Source of the DNA: Chitinophagaceae bacterium
Lineage (GTDB): Bacteria; Bacteroidota; Bacteroidia; Chitinophagales; UBA10324
Reading direction: 5' to 3'
NCBI GenBank assembly: GCA_016704325.1
Contig: JADJAG010000008.1
Coordinates: 806,001-870,000 of the forward strand
Length of the DNA: 64,000 nt
The position numbers and the translations under genes are program-made. Below, in pieces: positions 9,355 through 17,402 of this stretch; positions within the stretch are counted from its first letter, which is position 1, and every line of letters begins with the position of its first letter. Under the pieces are notes generated by a model, which saw nothing but the letters and a program-made list of their open reading frames with translations, did not search any database and had not been told where the DNA came from.

Positions 9355-9482
9355 TTAGAACGTAACATGAATCAAGATATCAACTAACACTTGTCCCCCA
9401 AATATGGGATTGCAGGAGCTCTCAACTCCGCTCATCTTTGCATTATCAATTAATCTAATAGTCATTAAAATCAATCATTAAA

Positions 9483-9728
9483 ATGAAAACTTCACACCTT
9501 TTCGGAACTAACATGAAACAGGCTAATAAGACAGCATCATCTCCACTTGCAACCAAACGTGAGTTGCACATCTTTTCTGACCAGGAATGGATGGCCATTC
9601 GCCACAGCCAAATGGATGTAGCTCCAAATTGTATTTTTCCCGCCAGGGAACGAAAATCCGTTGCACAATACCTGGCAACAATCGGTGCTGTTTTATTCGC
9701 TTTTGTGAAATTGCCTGTAAGGATATAG
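9483..9728 (+). CDS. Small hypothetical protein
   Basis: Protein of 81 residues. The first half is polar (LATKRELHIFSDQEWMAIRHSQMD); the last about 18 residues are hydrophobic with a basic end (YLATIGAVLFAFVKLPVRI), possibly a membrane-associated helix. I do not recognise a family. It has a typical A-rich leader and stands alone between the candidate small RNA and the lipoprotein at 10032. It could be a real small membrane peptide or a chance frame. Confidence 0.4.
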   Translation: MKTSHLFGTNMKQANKTASSPLATKRELHIFSDQEWMAIRHSQMDVAPNCIFPARERKSVAQYLATIGAVLFAFVKLPVRI

Positions 9729-10031
9729 CAGTTAACCCGTAGGATAGTAAAGCATGATCGTGTTTACAATCATACTGATCGGAATTGGGTCTATGCTTCT
9801 TCCAGCGCTGTAATCTTTACAAAAAGAATGCATCCGGCTTTTGGTACTCATTATTCAAGGAAAATATAATGCCTGAAAAGTATCCTGATGTTATCTTTCA
9901 ACTATACCAGCAACTGACCAGGGTGTATCTGTATATTGGCAATGACGGGAGTCTTAACAAGGAATTAATTCCTTTATGATAAAAATACTTCATTAAATTT
10001 ATTTCCGATTTGTAACCAATAAAAACACGCA
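9729..10031. other. Intergenic region without a supported gene
   Basis: About 300 bases between two small genes. A 64-codon frame starting with TTG (9785-9979) is possible but has no recognisable features. No hairpin terminator, repeat array or RNA gene was seen. Confidence 0.5.
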
Positions 10032-10427
10032 ATGAAAAACCACCCTTTAATTCCTACCCTGCTTGCTGCTTCCGGATTATTTATCCTGATGACAATGATC
10101 TCCTGCAAGAATGAAAATGTAGTAAAGCCGGAAGATATCCAGGCCTACCTTGATAAAGGAGCAGACCTGACCATTACTTTGCCTGCCGGATCAACATTTG
10201 ACCTCGTTCATGAAGACGGACGCCTGTTAAGCCCGGGTAAAGAATTAAATGAACCGCCTCCTCCCCCGGCACCTCCGGCAGTTCCCGGTGATACTTTGAA
10301 TAAAACAGGTGGTAACGGTGAAAAGAAATTTCGGCATGCCGGTGCTTTCGTTCAACAAGCTGTAGCAGGCACCGGTGCCTATACTTGTCCGAGTGTATGC
10401 TCCATCATCATCAGAACACCACTATAA
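10032..10427 (+). CDS. Small Pro-rich lipoprotein
   Basis: Protein of 131 residues. The signal peptide ends in the lipobox MTMISC with Cys25 as the lipidation site. After a short folded-looking part (EDIQAYLDKGADLTITLPAGSTFDLVHEDGRLL) comes a PPPPPAPPAVP linker and a Gly-rich region; two cysteines near the end (CPSVC) may form a disulfide. Family unknown. It lies 15 bases upstream of the large sensor kinase in the same direction, so the two are probably transcribed together and the lipoprotein could be linked to sensing. That link is inference. Confidence 0.65.
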   Translation: MKNHPLIPTLLAASGLFILMTMISCKNENVVKPEDIQAYLDKGADLTITLPAGSTFDLVHEDGRLLSPGKELNEPPPPPAPPAVPGDTLNKTGGNGEKKFRHAGAFVQQAVAGTGAYTCPSVCSIIIRTPL

Positions 10428-10442
10428 AGTGAAGTTGCCTGA

Positions 10443-13400
10443 ATGATATCAATAGCGCGTTTTCCGGATACAGTTATCAGGTCAAAGACAAGGCATGCCT
10501 TGTCTTTGATTTTTGTGTTATGCTATGTGATTGATTGTAGTCGTGTCAACGCACAGTTAAGTGCATCTAATTTCAATAACCTCCTCACAGAATTTGAATC
10601 ACAAAAACTGAATGTAACTTCTATCACGCAGGATAACCGAGGATTTATCTGGTTTGGGACGTTCCAGGGGCTTTTTAAGTTTGATGGCGTGAGCTATCAG
10701 CGATACCTGCCTGAAGCCAACTTACGCCAATCGATTTCTGACAACCAGGTTACAGCAATCTACAACGATTCGAAGGGTGTATTGTGGGTAGGTACACGCA
10801 ATGGACTTAACCGCTACAACTACCTCAGCAATGATTTTGAACATTTCAAACATGATTCTGCAAACAGCAACTCACTTCCCAATAATGAGGTGCTCGCAAT
10901 TGCTGAAGACAATGATGGTAACCTCTGGATTGGCACGTTGAACGGTGGACTCAGCAGAATGTCACCGGTAATAAAAAATGGCAGACGGTCGTACCATTTC
11001 ATGAATTTCAGCCATGATGAAAAGGATGCTTCCGGCCTTTCCAGCAATATTGTTTTTTCCATAGCATTTGACCAAACGGGACATGGACTGATCGGCACTG
11101 ACAAAGGTCTCCACATCATGATGCAACCCGAAAAAAAAGATGGTAGCATTTCATTTAAACACTTCAAAAATGCAGTTTCTGATGATGCTTCCATTGCAAA
11201 CAATGAAGTATATAAAGTTTTTTGTGACGCTGACAATAATGTCTGGCTGATATCACTATTTGGTATGGTGGATCTGCTAACAGCAGATGAAATTGCGAAG
11301 GAAACTTATCATTTCAGACATTTTTATCCGACAATCAAGCAATTGACGGGTGGTGCCATAAAATCTTCAAGTATGATTTATGTCGACAGCCGGCACCATT
11401 GCTGGCTGTCAACTTATGAAAACGGCTTGTACCGTTTCACCGTTACGCCGGATTATCAAATCAGGAACATAGTTAACTTCTTCCATGATCCAACAAATAG
11501 TCGCAGCCTGGCCAACAACGCTGTTTCTGCTGTATTTGAATCTTCTGACCAATGCATCTGGATTGGTACTGCGGCCGGTGTGTCGCGGTGGAATGCATTG
11601 CAGGAAAAATTTTCAGTAGCTCCGGAAGCTGCCATCCATTTTAAGAATGCTAACGTTAACGGAATTGCTGAAGATGTTTCCGGTAACCTCTGGATCGGCA
11701 CGGCTGATTCAGATACTTTATACGTGATAAACCGGGCAACAGGTAACTTGTTTTCAATTGCACTGGAAGACAAAAAAAAGACTGCTGACCGTAAAGTATA
11801 TGTTACCAGCCTGCTCATTGCTAAAGATGGTGCGCTATATGCAGGAACCAGTTATGGTGTATTTATACTCACCGCAAATGAGCTTGCAAAATTCAACAGC
11901 AAGAGAGGATACAAACCATTAGCCAAGCATATGCTCCATAATCCCGACAACTTTTCCAACACACTCATCAGCAATACGGTAATCTGCATGGAAGAGGATA
12001 AGCATGGCAACATCTGGATCGGAACCGGTAAAGGTTTGAACCGCTTAAACCCTTCAACTTTCAGTTGCGAACGTGCATTCTGGAACAAGGCTTCGGATGA
12101 AATAAATCCTGCTTATATTATCAGGCATATCTGTGCAACCAATGATGGCACGATATGGGTGACAACAGATGCAGGACTTGTTTCCATAACTGCAAAGAAT
12201 TATGCAACCACCAGTTATTCGAAAAAAAATGGCCTGAGCAGCCTGAGGTTAAGTTTCATTCATGAAAGTGCTGACAAAAAGACTCTCTGGCTGGGATCAC
12301 AGCAAGGGTTGGTTTCTTTCAACAGAGAAAAAGGAGAATTTCAAGACTATCCGGCGGCAGTAGCTGACTTATCCGTGATGGCTATTCTGGAAGACCATCA
12401 GCAGAATCTTTGGATAAGTTCACAACAGGGAATTTGCAGGTTTAATCCCGGTACAGGTGATGTTAAGAAATTTACGGCACAGAATGGACTTCATGCAAAC
12501 AGTTTTAATGTGATAACCTGTTATCAGTCTGCTTCCGGACTTTTTTACTTCGGTAGTGAAAAGGGGTTTCAGGCATTCTATCCCGATAGCATTACCATCA
12601 ATACAGCCATTCCGCCCATAACCATCACCGATTTCAAACTTTTCAATCAATCAATATTAAAAGGAGACGACAGCGCACTGAAAACGAACTTTCTTGGCAC
12701 CCGTGAAATGCGGCTCGACTATGATCAAAACTTTTTCAGCATTGACTTTGCAGCACTTAGTTATGAAGATGCAACAGCAAACAGCTATGCATACCAACTT
12801 ACCGAAATTGATAAAGACTGGGTTAGTGCAGGCAACAGCAGAACGGCCACCTACACCAACATACCACCGGGTAGATACGAGTTCAGGGTGAAGGGAACAA
12901 ATAATCATGGTGTATGGAATGAAGCCGGAGCTACATTGATGATTACCATTACGCCACCGTGGTGGAAGACCTGGTGGTTCTATACGCTTTGCACCATTAC
13001 AGTAATTGGAGCACTCTATGCCCTGTACCGTTACCGGATTAACCAGATCAAAAAAGTCTTTTCCATTCGCAGCAAAATTGCCCGGGATCTTCATGATGAT
13101 ATTGGTTCCACGCTAAGCAGTATCTCATTAATGAGTCAGCTTGCAAAAACCGGAGGAGGACAGAAAAACAAAGAGGAAGCACTTTTTGAAACGATCAGTA
13201 CGGCTTCACGTGAAGCTATGGAGCTGATGAGTGTGATAGTTTGGTCAGTAAATCCAAACAATGATAAGCTGAGCAACATCCTGATCCGGATGCGTGAATA
13301 TGCATCGGACACATTGGAAGCATGTAACATGGAAGTCAATATCATATTGGAAGACGAAGCACGGGATTTTACTATTTCCATGGAAAAACGTAAAGACTTT

Positions 13401-13673
13401 TACCTGATATTTAAGGAAGCAATCAATAACACAGCGAAATATTCAAAGGCCACACATTGCATAATCCGGATAAAAAAAGAAAATGGAAAAATGATTATGA
13501 CCATCAGCGATAACGGGCAGGGATTTGTGACAGAGAAGCTGCGCTCGGGCAATGGACTGGTGAATATGGATACGCGTGCCAGATCGATTGGTGGTATATC
13601 TAAAGATCACGTCTGCCCCGGGAGAAGGCACTACGGTAAGATTAGAACTGCCGCATGCCTCATAATACCATAA
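10443..13673 (+). CDS. Propeller-type sensor histidine kinase (frame-disrupted at the extreme C-terminus)
   Basis: Predicted inner-membrane kinase of 1076 residues as read. After a signal sequence come about fourteen two-component-propeller repeats (pattern ED..GN.WIGT..GL.R), filling residues 40-730. A Y_Y_Y domain (about 755-835) and one membrane helix (about 845-865) follow, then a HisKA_3 dimerisation domain with the phospho-acceptor in RDLHDDIGS (His884). The ATPase domain has N-box FKEAINNTAKYSKA and G-box TISDNGQGF. The last about 26 residues are out of frame. Shifting by one base near 13600 gives the expected ending (KITSAPGEGTTVRLELPHAS, stop at 13665). The partner regulator follows. 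In related systems the periplasmic propeller senses glycans, but the ligand here is unknown. Confidence 0.88.
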   Translation: MISIARFPDTVIRSKTRHALSLIFVLCYVIDCSRVNAQLSASNFNNLLTEFESQKLNVTSITQDNRGFIWFGTFQGLFKFDGVSYQRYLPEANLRQSISDNQVTAIYNDSKGVLWVGTRNGLNRYNYLSNDFEHFKHDSANSNSLPNNEVLAIAEDNDGNLWIGTLNGGLSRMSPVIKNGRRSYHFMNFSHDEKDASGLSSNIVFSIAFDQTGHGLIGTDKGLHIMMQPEKKDGSISFKHFKNAVSDDASIANNEVYKVFCDADNNVWLISLFGMVDLLTADEIAKETYHFRHFYPTIKQLTGGAIKSSSMIYVDSRHHCWLSTYENGLYRFTVTPDYQIRNIVNFFHDPTNSRSLANNAVSAVFESSDQCIWIGTAAGVSRWNALQEKFSVAPEAAIHFKNANVNGIAEDVSGNLWIGTADSDTLYVINRATGNLFSIALEDKKKTADRKVYVTSLLIAKDGALYAGTSYGVFILTANELAKFNSKRGYKPLAKHMLHNPDNFSNTLISNTVICMEEDKHGNIWIGTGKGLNRLNPSTFSCERAFWNKASDEINPAYIIRHICATNDGTIWVTTDAGLVSITAKNYATTSYSKKNGLSSLRLSFIHESADKKTLWLGSQQGLVSFNREKGEFQDYPAAVADLSVMAILEDHQQNLWISSQQGICRFNPGTGDVKKFTAQNGLHANSFNVITCYQSASGLFYFGSEKGFQAFYPDSITINTAIPPITITDFKLFNQSILKGDDSALKTNFLGTREMRLDYDQNFFSIDFAALSYEDATANSYAYQLTEIDKDWVSAGNSRTATYTNIPPGRYEFRVKGTNNHGVWNEAGATLMITITPPWWKTWWFYTLCTITVIGALYALYRYRINQIKKVFSIRSKIARDLHDDIGSTLSSISLMSQLAKTGGGQKNKEEALFETISTASREAMELMSVIVWSVNPNNDKLSNILIRMREYASDTLEACNMEVNIILEDEARDFTISMEKRKDFYLIFKEAINNTAKYSKATHCIIRIKKENGKMIMTISDNGQGFVTEKLRSGNGLVNMDTRARSIGGISKDHVCPGRRHYGKIRTAACLIIP

Positions 13674-13730
13674 TGAAAGAATACTATGCCGAATAGTACA
13701 TTTACTCACAATCAACACAATGCCTTAACC

Positions 13731-14366
13731 ATGCCCATCACTGTAATCATTTATGAAGACAATACCTTTCTTCGCGATAGCTTATCCTCCTTAATCATCA
13801 ATGCGGAAGGCTTTGAATTGTGCGGGGCTTATGAAAACTGTAATGAAGTGGAAGCACAGGTATCTGTATTGAAACCGGATGTGGCATTGATGGATATTGA
13901 AATGGCAGGTGTGAATGGTATTGAAGGATTGAAGATCATCCGTAAAAATTTTCCTGAAGTAAATGTATTGATGCTTACCGTATTTGAAGATAACGACCGG
14001 GTGTTTGAAGCCATCTGCGCGGGAGCAACCGGCTATCTCCTTAAAAAAACGCCCCCCATAAAAATTCTTGATGCAATCAGGGATGTGGTAGATGGTGGCG
14101 CACCCATGACTTCATCTATTGCTCGCAAGGTGCTTCAGCTTTTTCCGCGACAGCCTGCCAGAAGTGAAGAGATTGATAAACTGACACACCGGGAGCAACA
14201 GGTATTACAACTGTTGGTTAATGGCTACAGCTACAAAATGATTGCAGCCGAATTGAAGGTGACCCTGGAAACTGTGCGGACTTACATTAAACGCATGTAT
14301 GAAAAACTCAGGGTGCATTCTGTTACTGAAGCGATCAACAAAGCTTTTCCCGATAGGAAAATTTAG
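13731..14366 (+). CDS. LuxR/NarL-type response regulator
   Basis: Protein of 211 residues from the ATG at 13731. An upstream ATG at 13686 adds 15 residues not typical of the family. The receiver domain has the acidic pair in YEDN, the phospho-acceptor Asp in ALMDIEMAG, Thr in MLTVFED and Lys in GYLLKKT. The C-terminal LuxR helix-turn-helix reads LTHREQQVLQLLVNGYSYKM followed by TVRTYIKRMYEKL. It directly follows the propeller kinase, whose HisKA_3 domain normally pairs with NarL regulators, so it is the probable partner. Target genes cannot be read from the sequence. Confidence 0.93.
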   Translation: MPITVIIYEDNTFLRDSLSSLIINAEGFELCGAYENCNEVEAQVSVLKPDVALMDIEMAGVNGIEGLKIIRKNFPEVNVLMLTVFEDNDRVFEAICAGATGYLLKKTPPIKILDAIRDVVDGGAPMTSSIARKVLQLFPRQPARSEEIDKLTHREQQVLQLLVNGYSYKMIAAELKVTLETVRTYIKRMYEKLRVHSVTEAINKAFPDRKI

Positions 14367-14479
14367 TTTGTTACAGAAATCAAATTCCATAGGCTATCTA
14401 CTGCCTTGCATAGCCATTTTGATTGTGTATAAATCTTGAAAAAGATTCCGTTTTGTAATAGAGATTATACAAACAGGAA

Positions 14480-14710
14480 GTGTACGACAAATTGGATACA
14501 GATCATTGGGTGTTGAAATTGAGTATTGAGTATTGAGTATTGAGTATTGAGTAAATGAGTAAGTGAGTAAAGCGGAGTAATAATTACAGACTATCAAGTA
14601 ATCGGCTTCGCCGCAACAATTTAACAATTTAACAATTTAACCATTTAGCCATTTAACCATTCAACCCACCAACCATTGCTTTACAAGATGAACAAATTGT
14701 CCTACACCCC
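14480..14710. mobile_element. MITE-like element A with heptamer and octamer arrays inside
   Basis: The left end GTGTACGACAAATTGG (14480) and the right end (minus strand from 14710: GGGGTGTAGGACAATTTG) are imperfect inverted repeats. Flanking sequence repeats as AAACAGG (14471-14477 and 14711-14717), suggesting a target duplication of up to 9 bases. Inside are four GAGTATT heptamers (14521-14548), three 8-base GAGTAA units, a conserved small hairpin (CGGCTTCGCCG) and eight octamers (14617-14680). No protein is encoded. Copies B (31585) and C (54946) have the same order of parts, so this is a non-autonomous repeat family. Confidence 0.65.
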
Positions 14711-14758
14711 AAACAGGTTACATTAAAATCATCCGGTTAGACTTCTTAATTTAGCATC

Positions 14759-15346
14759 ATGATTCTTATTGACCATACCATTGTTTCCGACGACTTATTA
14801 GAAAAGCAATTTGCCTGCTCATTGGATAAATGCAAAGGTGCCTGTTGCGTAGCGGGCGATTCCGGTGCGCCTTTGCAATATGCAGAGACGGCAGTTCTTG
14901 ATGAGATTGCAGATGCAATAAGGCCTTATTTGACTGAAGAAGGTATTGAATCCATTCAGAAATTCGGTAATTGGCTTATAGACAGCGATGGAGACTTTGT
15001 TACCCCGTTGGTTGGCGGCATGCGACAATGCGCTTATACTTTTTTTGAATCAGGTATTGCGAAATGTGCCATTGAAAAAGCTTATTACGACAATAAAATC
15101 ACTTTTAAAAAACCCATCTCCTGCCACTTGTATCCGGTAAGAATAACCCAACATAAAGATTATGATGCGGTAAACTATAACAAGTGGGAGGTCTGTTCAC
15201 CCGCATGCGATAATGGCAGTGAACTTGGGATAGCATTGTATGAATTTGTACAGGATGCACTTATCAGGAAATATGGTGTGGAATGGTACAAACAATTGAA
15301 AGGAGCAGCGGAATTCAAGTCTGCACAACTTCATGTTGTCAGGTAA
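14759..15346 (+). CDS. DUF3109 family cysteine-rich protein
   Basis: Protein of 195 residues with clustered cysteines (FACSLDKCKGACCVAGDSGAPL near the N-terminus, then RQCAYTF, KCAIEKAY, SCHLYPVR, CSPACDNG). This pattern fits DUF3109, a cytoplasmic family common in Bacteroidota and presumed to bind metal or an iron-sulfur cluster. No catalytic function is established. It converges with the DoxX-like gene; the two coding regions overlap by 8 bases at their ends. Confidence 0.85.
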   Translation: MILIDHTIVSDDLLEKQFACSLDKCKGACCVAGDSGAPLQYAETAVLDEIADAIRPYLTEEGIESIQKFGNWLIDSDGDFVTPLVGGMRQCAYTFFESGIAKCAIEKAYYDNKITFKKPISCHLYPVRITQHKDYDAVNYNKWEVCSPACDNGSELGIALYEFVQDALIRKYGVEWYKQLKGAAEFKSAQLHVVR

Positions 15347-15860
15347 GACTACCACTTTTCCCTTTCTGATTTAATAACCGATGCTCACGATGCTCCTCTT
15401 CGTACGATGCGATAAAAATTGCCAGTGCGATAATTACCAGGTTCTTGATAATATATTGTCCAATGAGGTTGGGTACGAAGAAACTCTTCCACACCAAACC
15501 CGGTAATAGTACCAATGGAGCAAATGTGGTGATAGCATGCGGTATAAGCATATACAGCGCCCACTTTTCCTTCCCCGGAAATAAAAAAATTATTCCGATG
15601 ATGCAATCATAAACTCCGAATAACAGGATGAATACATTCCAGGGAATGAACCAGGCTGTATGCTGATAGATGGTATGCACGACACCATGCGCCGGGCTGA
15701 GTTCCATCATCTTTAATATACCAAACCAAAAAAATACAAGGAAAAAAGAGAACCTGCTGACCGGTAAGCTAATCCTTCGGAGAAACAGGAAGAAGGCGTT
15801 TTCTTTCGCAATCCTGCTGTGGTTAAACCTGCTAAAAATTCCTTCACTCATGATCTTCAT
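15339..15860 (-). CDS. DoxX/DUF417-like membrane protein
   Basis: Protein of 173 residues with four predicted membrane helices (centres near residues 42, 80, 107 and 145) and charged ends. The FFWFGILKM motif after the first helix and the overall layout fit the DoxX/DUF417 superfamily of small quinone-related or organic-solute membrane proteins. The exact function is unknown. The start at 15860 (MKIMSEGIF) is the only long option; MSEGIF three codons later is equally possible. Confidence 0.65.
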   Translation of the reverse strand: MKIMSEGIFSRFNHSRIAKENAFFLFLRRISLPVSRFSFFLVFFWFGILKMMELSPAHGVVHTIYQHTAWFIPWNVFILLFGVYDCIIGIIFLFPGKEKWALYMLIPHAITTFAPLVLLPGLVWKSFFVPNLIGQYIIKNLVIIALAIFIASYEEEHREHRLLNQKGKSGSLT

Positions 15861-15920
15861 TTAAGAATGCGAAAGTTAGGGAAGGGAATTTATGGTTGGT
15901 GTAAATGAATTGTTAATAGA

Positions 15921-16008
15921 TGGATGGTTGGTTGGATGGTTGGATGGTTGGATGGTTGAATGGTTGAATGGTTAAATGGTTAAATGGTTAAATTGCTAAA
16001 CTGTTTAA
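15921..16008. repeat. Octamer array (TGGTTGGA to TGGTTAAA)
   Basis: At least nine 8-base units in register: TGGTTGGA, TGGTTGGA, TGGTTGAA twice, TGGTTAAA three times, TTGCTAAA and CTGTTTAA, preceded by less regular TGGTTGG copies. The unit drifts gradually along the array. It is the reverse complement of the CCATTCAA octamer that forms the array upstream of acs at 63445. Confidence 0.85.
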
Positions 16009-16085
16009 TTGTTACTTCGATTTTAATGTAAAATAAAGTTGAAAAATTTAGGTGTCTGAGTTAATGAGCTATAATTTGTAGCCCG

Positions 16086-16218
16086 CTTCCGACTTCCGAC
16101 TTCCGACTTCCGACTTCCGACTTCCGACTTCCGACTTCCGACTTCCGACTTCTGACTCACTACTCACTACTCACTACTCACTACTCACTACTTCCAACTT
16201 CCGACTTCCGACTATCAA
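16086..16218. repeat. 19-unit heptamer array upstream of the prenyl synthase
   Basis: Nineteen 7-base units in unbroken register (133 bases): nine CTTCCGA, CTTCTGA, five CTCACTA, CTTCCAA, two CTTCCGA and CTATCAA. Blocks with different unit sequence keep the same phase. The array ends 35 bases before the ATG of the polyprenyl synthase, so it occupies the promoter-upstream region. Confidence 0.92.
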
Positions 16219-16253
16219 CAGTTGCCGAAATCTTCTATTTTCACGCTCCGACA

Positions 16254-17258
16254 ATGCCGGTAAACCTAGATCATATTAAAGCGCCAATCGCCAAGGAATT
16301 AGAACTCTTCGAACAGAAGTTCCGCGATTCTATGAAAAGCAATACCCCTTTGCTGGATGCGATAACCCGTTATATTGTTAAAAGCAAGGGTAAACAGGTG
16401 CGGCCGATGTTTGTATTTCTTGCCGCTAAGATGTTTGGGGAAATCACGGAAAGAACCTATCGTGCTGCTGCCCTGATTGAATTGTTGCATACGGCAACCC
16501 TCGTTCACGATGACGTAGTGGATGATTCCTATGAAAGGCGCGGCTTTTTTTCTATTAATGCATTGTGGAAAAATAAGATTGCCGTGCTGGTAGGCGATTA
16601 CCTTCTTTCAAAGGGACTGCTCCTTTCCATTTCCAATAAAGACTTTAATATGCTGGAAATTGTTTCAGATGCAGTGCGTGAGATGAGTGAAGGGGAATTG
16701 TTACAGATAGAAAAAACCCGAAAGCTGAATATCAGCGAGGATATTTACTTTGAAATTATCCGGCAGAAAACCGCTTCCCTGATTTCCTCGGCTTGTGCCT
16801 GCGGTGCTGCTTCAGCAGGTGTACCGGAAGAATCAATTGAAAAAATGAAGCGCTTTGGCGAAAAAGTCGGTATTGCTTTCCAGATCAAAGACGACCTCCT
16901 CGATTATAGTACTGACAATACCGGAAAACCCAAAGGCATAGACATCAAAGAGAAAAAAATGACCTTGCCTGTTATTTATCTATTGAACAATGCATCGTCA
17001 TCAGCCAGGCGCAAAGTCATCAACACTATTAAAAATCATCACGATAACAAAGAGAAAGTAAGCGTTATTATTGATATGGTATTACATTCAGGTGGTATTG
17101 AATATGCTGCTGCCAGGATGAACAACTATAAAGAAGAAGCATTGCAGATTCTAAGATCATTCCCTGATACCCCCTCCAAAAAATCATTGGAAGACCTGGT
17201 AGCATTCACTACCGAACGCAAAAGTAACTATCAGCAGCTCAGCAATTATACTATTTAA
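16254..17258 (+). CDS. Polyprenyl diphosphate synthase (octaprenyl type)
   Basis: Protein of 334 residues, a trans-prenyl chain-elongating enzyme that probably makes the side chain of menaquinone. The first Asp-rich motif is in HDDVVDD (about residue 84) followed by RRG; the second is in FQIKDDLLDY (about residue 215). Length and motifs match the IspB/HepT group. Chain length cannot be set from sequence alone, although the small and polar residues before the first motif suggest a long product. The ATG at 16254 follows the heptamer array closely; no other start is plausible. Confidence 0.93.
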   Translation: MPVNLDHIKAPIAKELELFEQKFRDSMKSNTPLLDAITRYIVKSKGKQVRPMFVFLAAKMFGEITERTYRAAALIELLHTATLVHDDVVDDSYERRGFFSINALWKNKIAVLVGDYLLSKGLLLSISNKDFNMLEIVSDAVREMSEGELLQIEKTRKLNISEDIYFEIIRQKTASLISSACACGAASAGVPEESIEKMKRFGEKVGIAFQIKDDLLDYSTDNTGKPKGIDIKEKKMTLPVIYLLNNASSSARRKVINTIKNHHDNKEKVSVIIDMVLHSGGIEYAAARMNNYKEEALQILRSFPDTPSKKSLEDLVAFTTERKSNYQQLSNYTI

Positions 17259-17265
17259 CTCCCGG

Positions 17266-17376
17266 TTAACATGCTGTTCATATATCGGTAATGTATCCTT
17301 TACTATGCCTTAAGGTTATCATCATCCAATGGTAATATGGGAATGACCATGTAGTAACAACAGGCGAATACATTTG
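17266..17376 (+). promoter_or_regulatory. 11-bp-phased hexamers and -7 box upstream of the first beta-helix-like gene
   Basis: Hexamers at 17266 (TTAACA), 17277 (TTCATA), 17288 (GTAATG), 17299 (TTTACT), 17310 (TTAAGG), 17321 (ATCATC), 17332 (GTAATA), 17343 (ATGACC) and 17354 (GTAACA) lie on an exact 11-base grid. All nine have T at position 2 and A at position 4. A perfect -7 box TACATTTG follows at 17369, 15 bases from the start of the last hexamer. The same spacing occurs upstream of 22661 and 25718. The layout is that of OmpR/PhoB-type direct-repeat operators. The regulator is inferred, not seen. Confidence 0.45.
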
Positions 17377-17402
17377 CGGCCATAACCAAAAAACATTTTC
17401 AC

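Noticed and set aside
9785..9979. 64-codon frame between two small genes
   Set aside because: It starts with TTG and shows no domain, signal or composition bias; too weak to call.
16086..16218. Array considered as a CRISPR
   Set aside because: Units are 7 bases without spacers, and no cas genes are present; the same holds for the other arrays.
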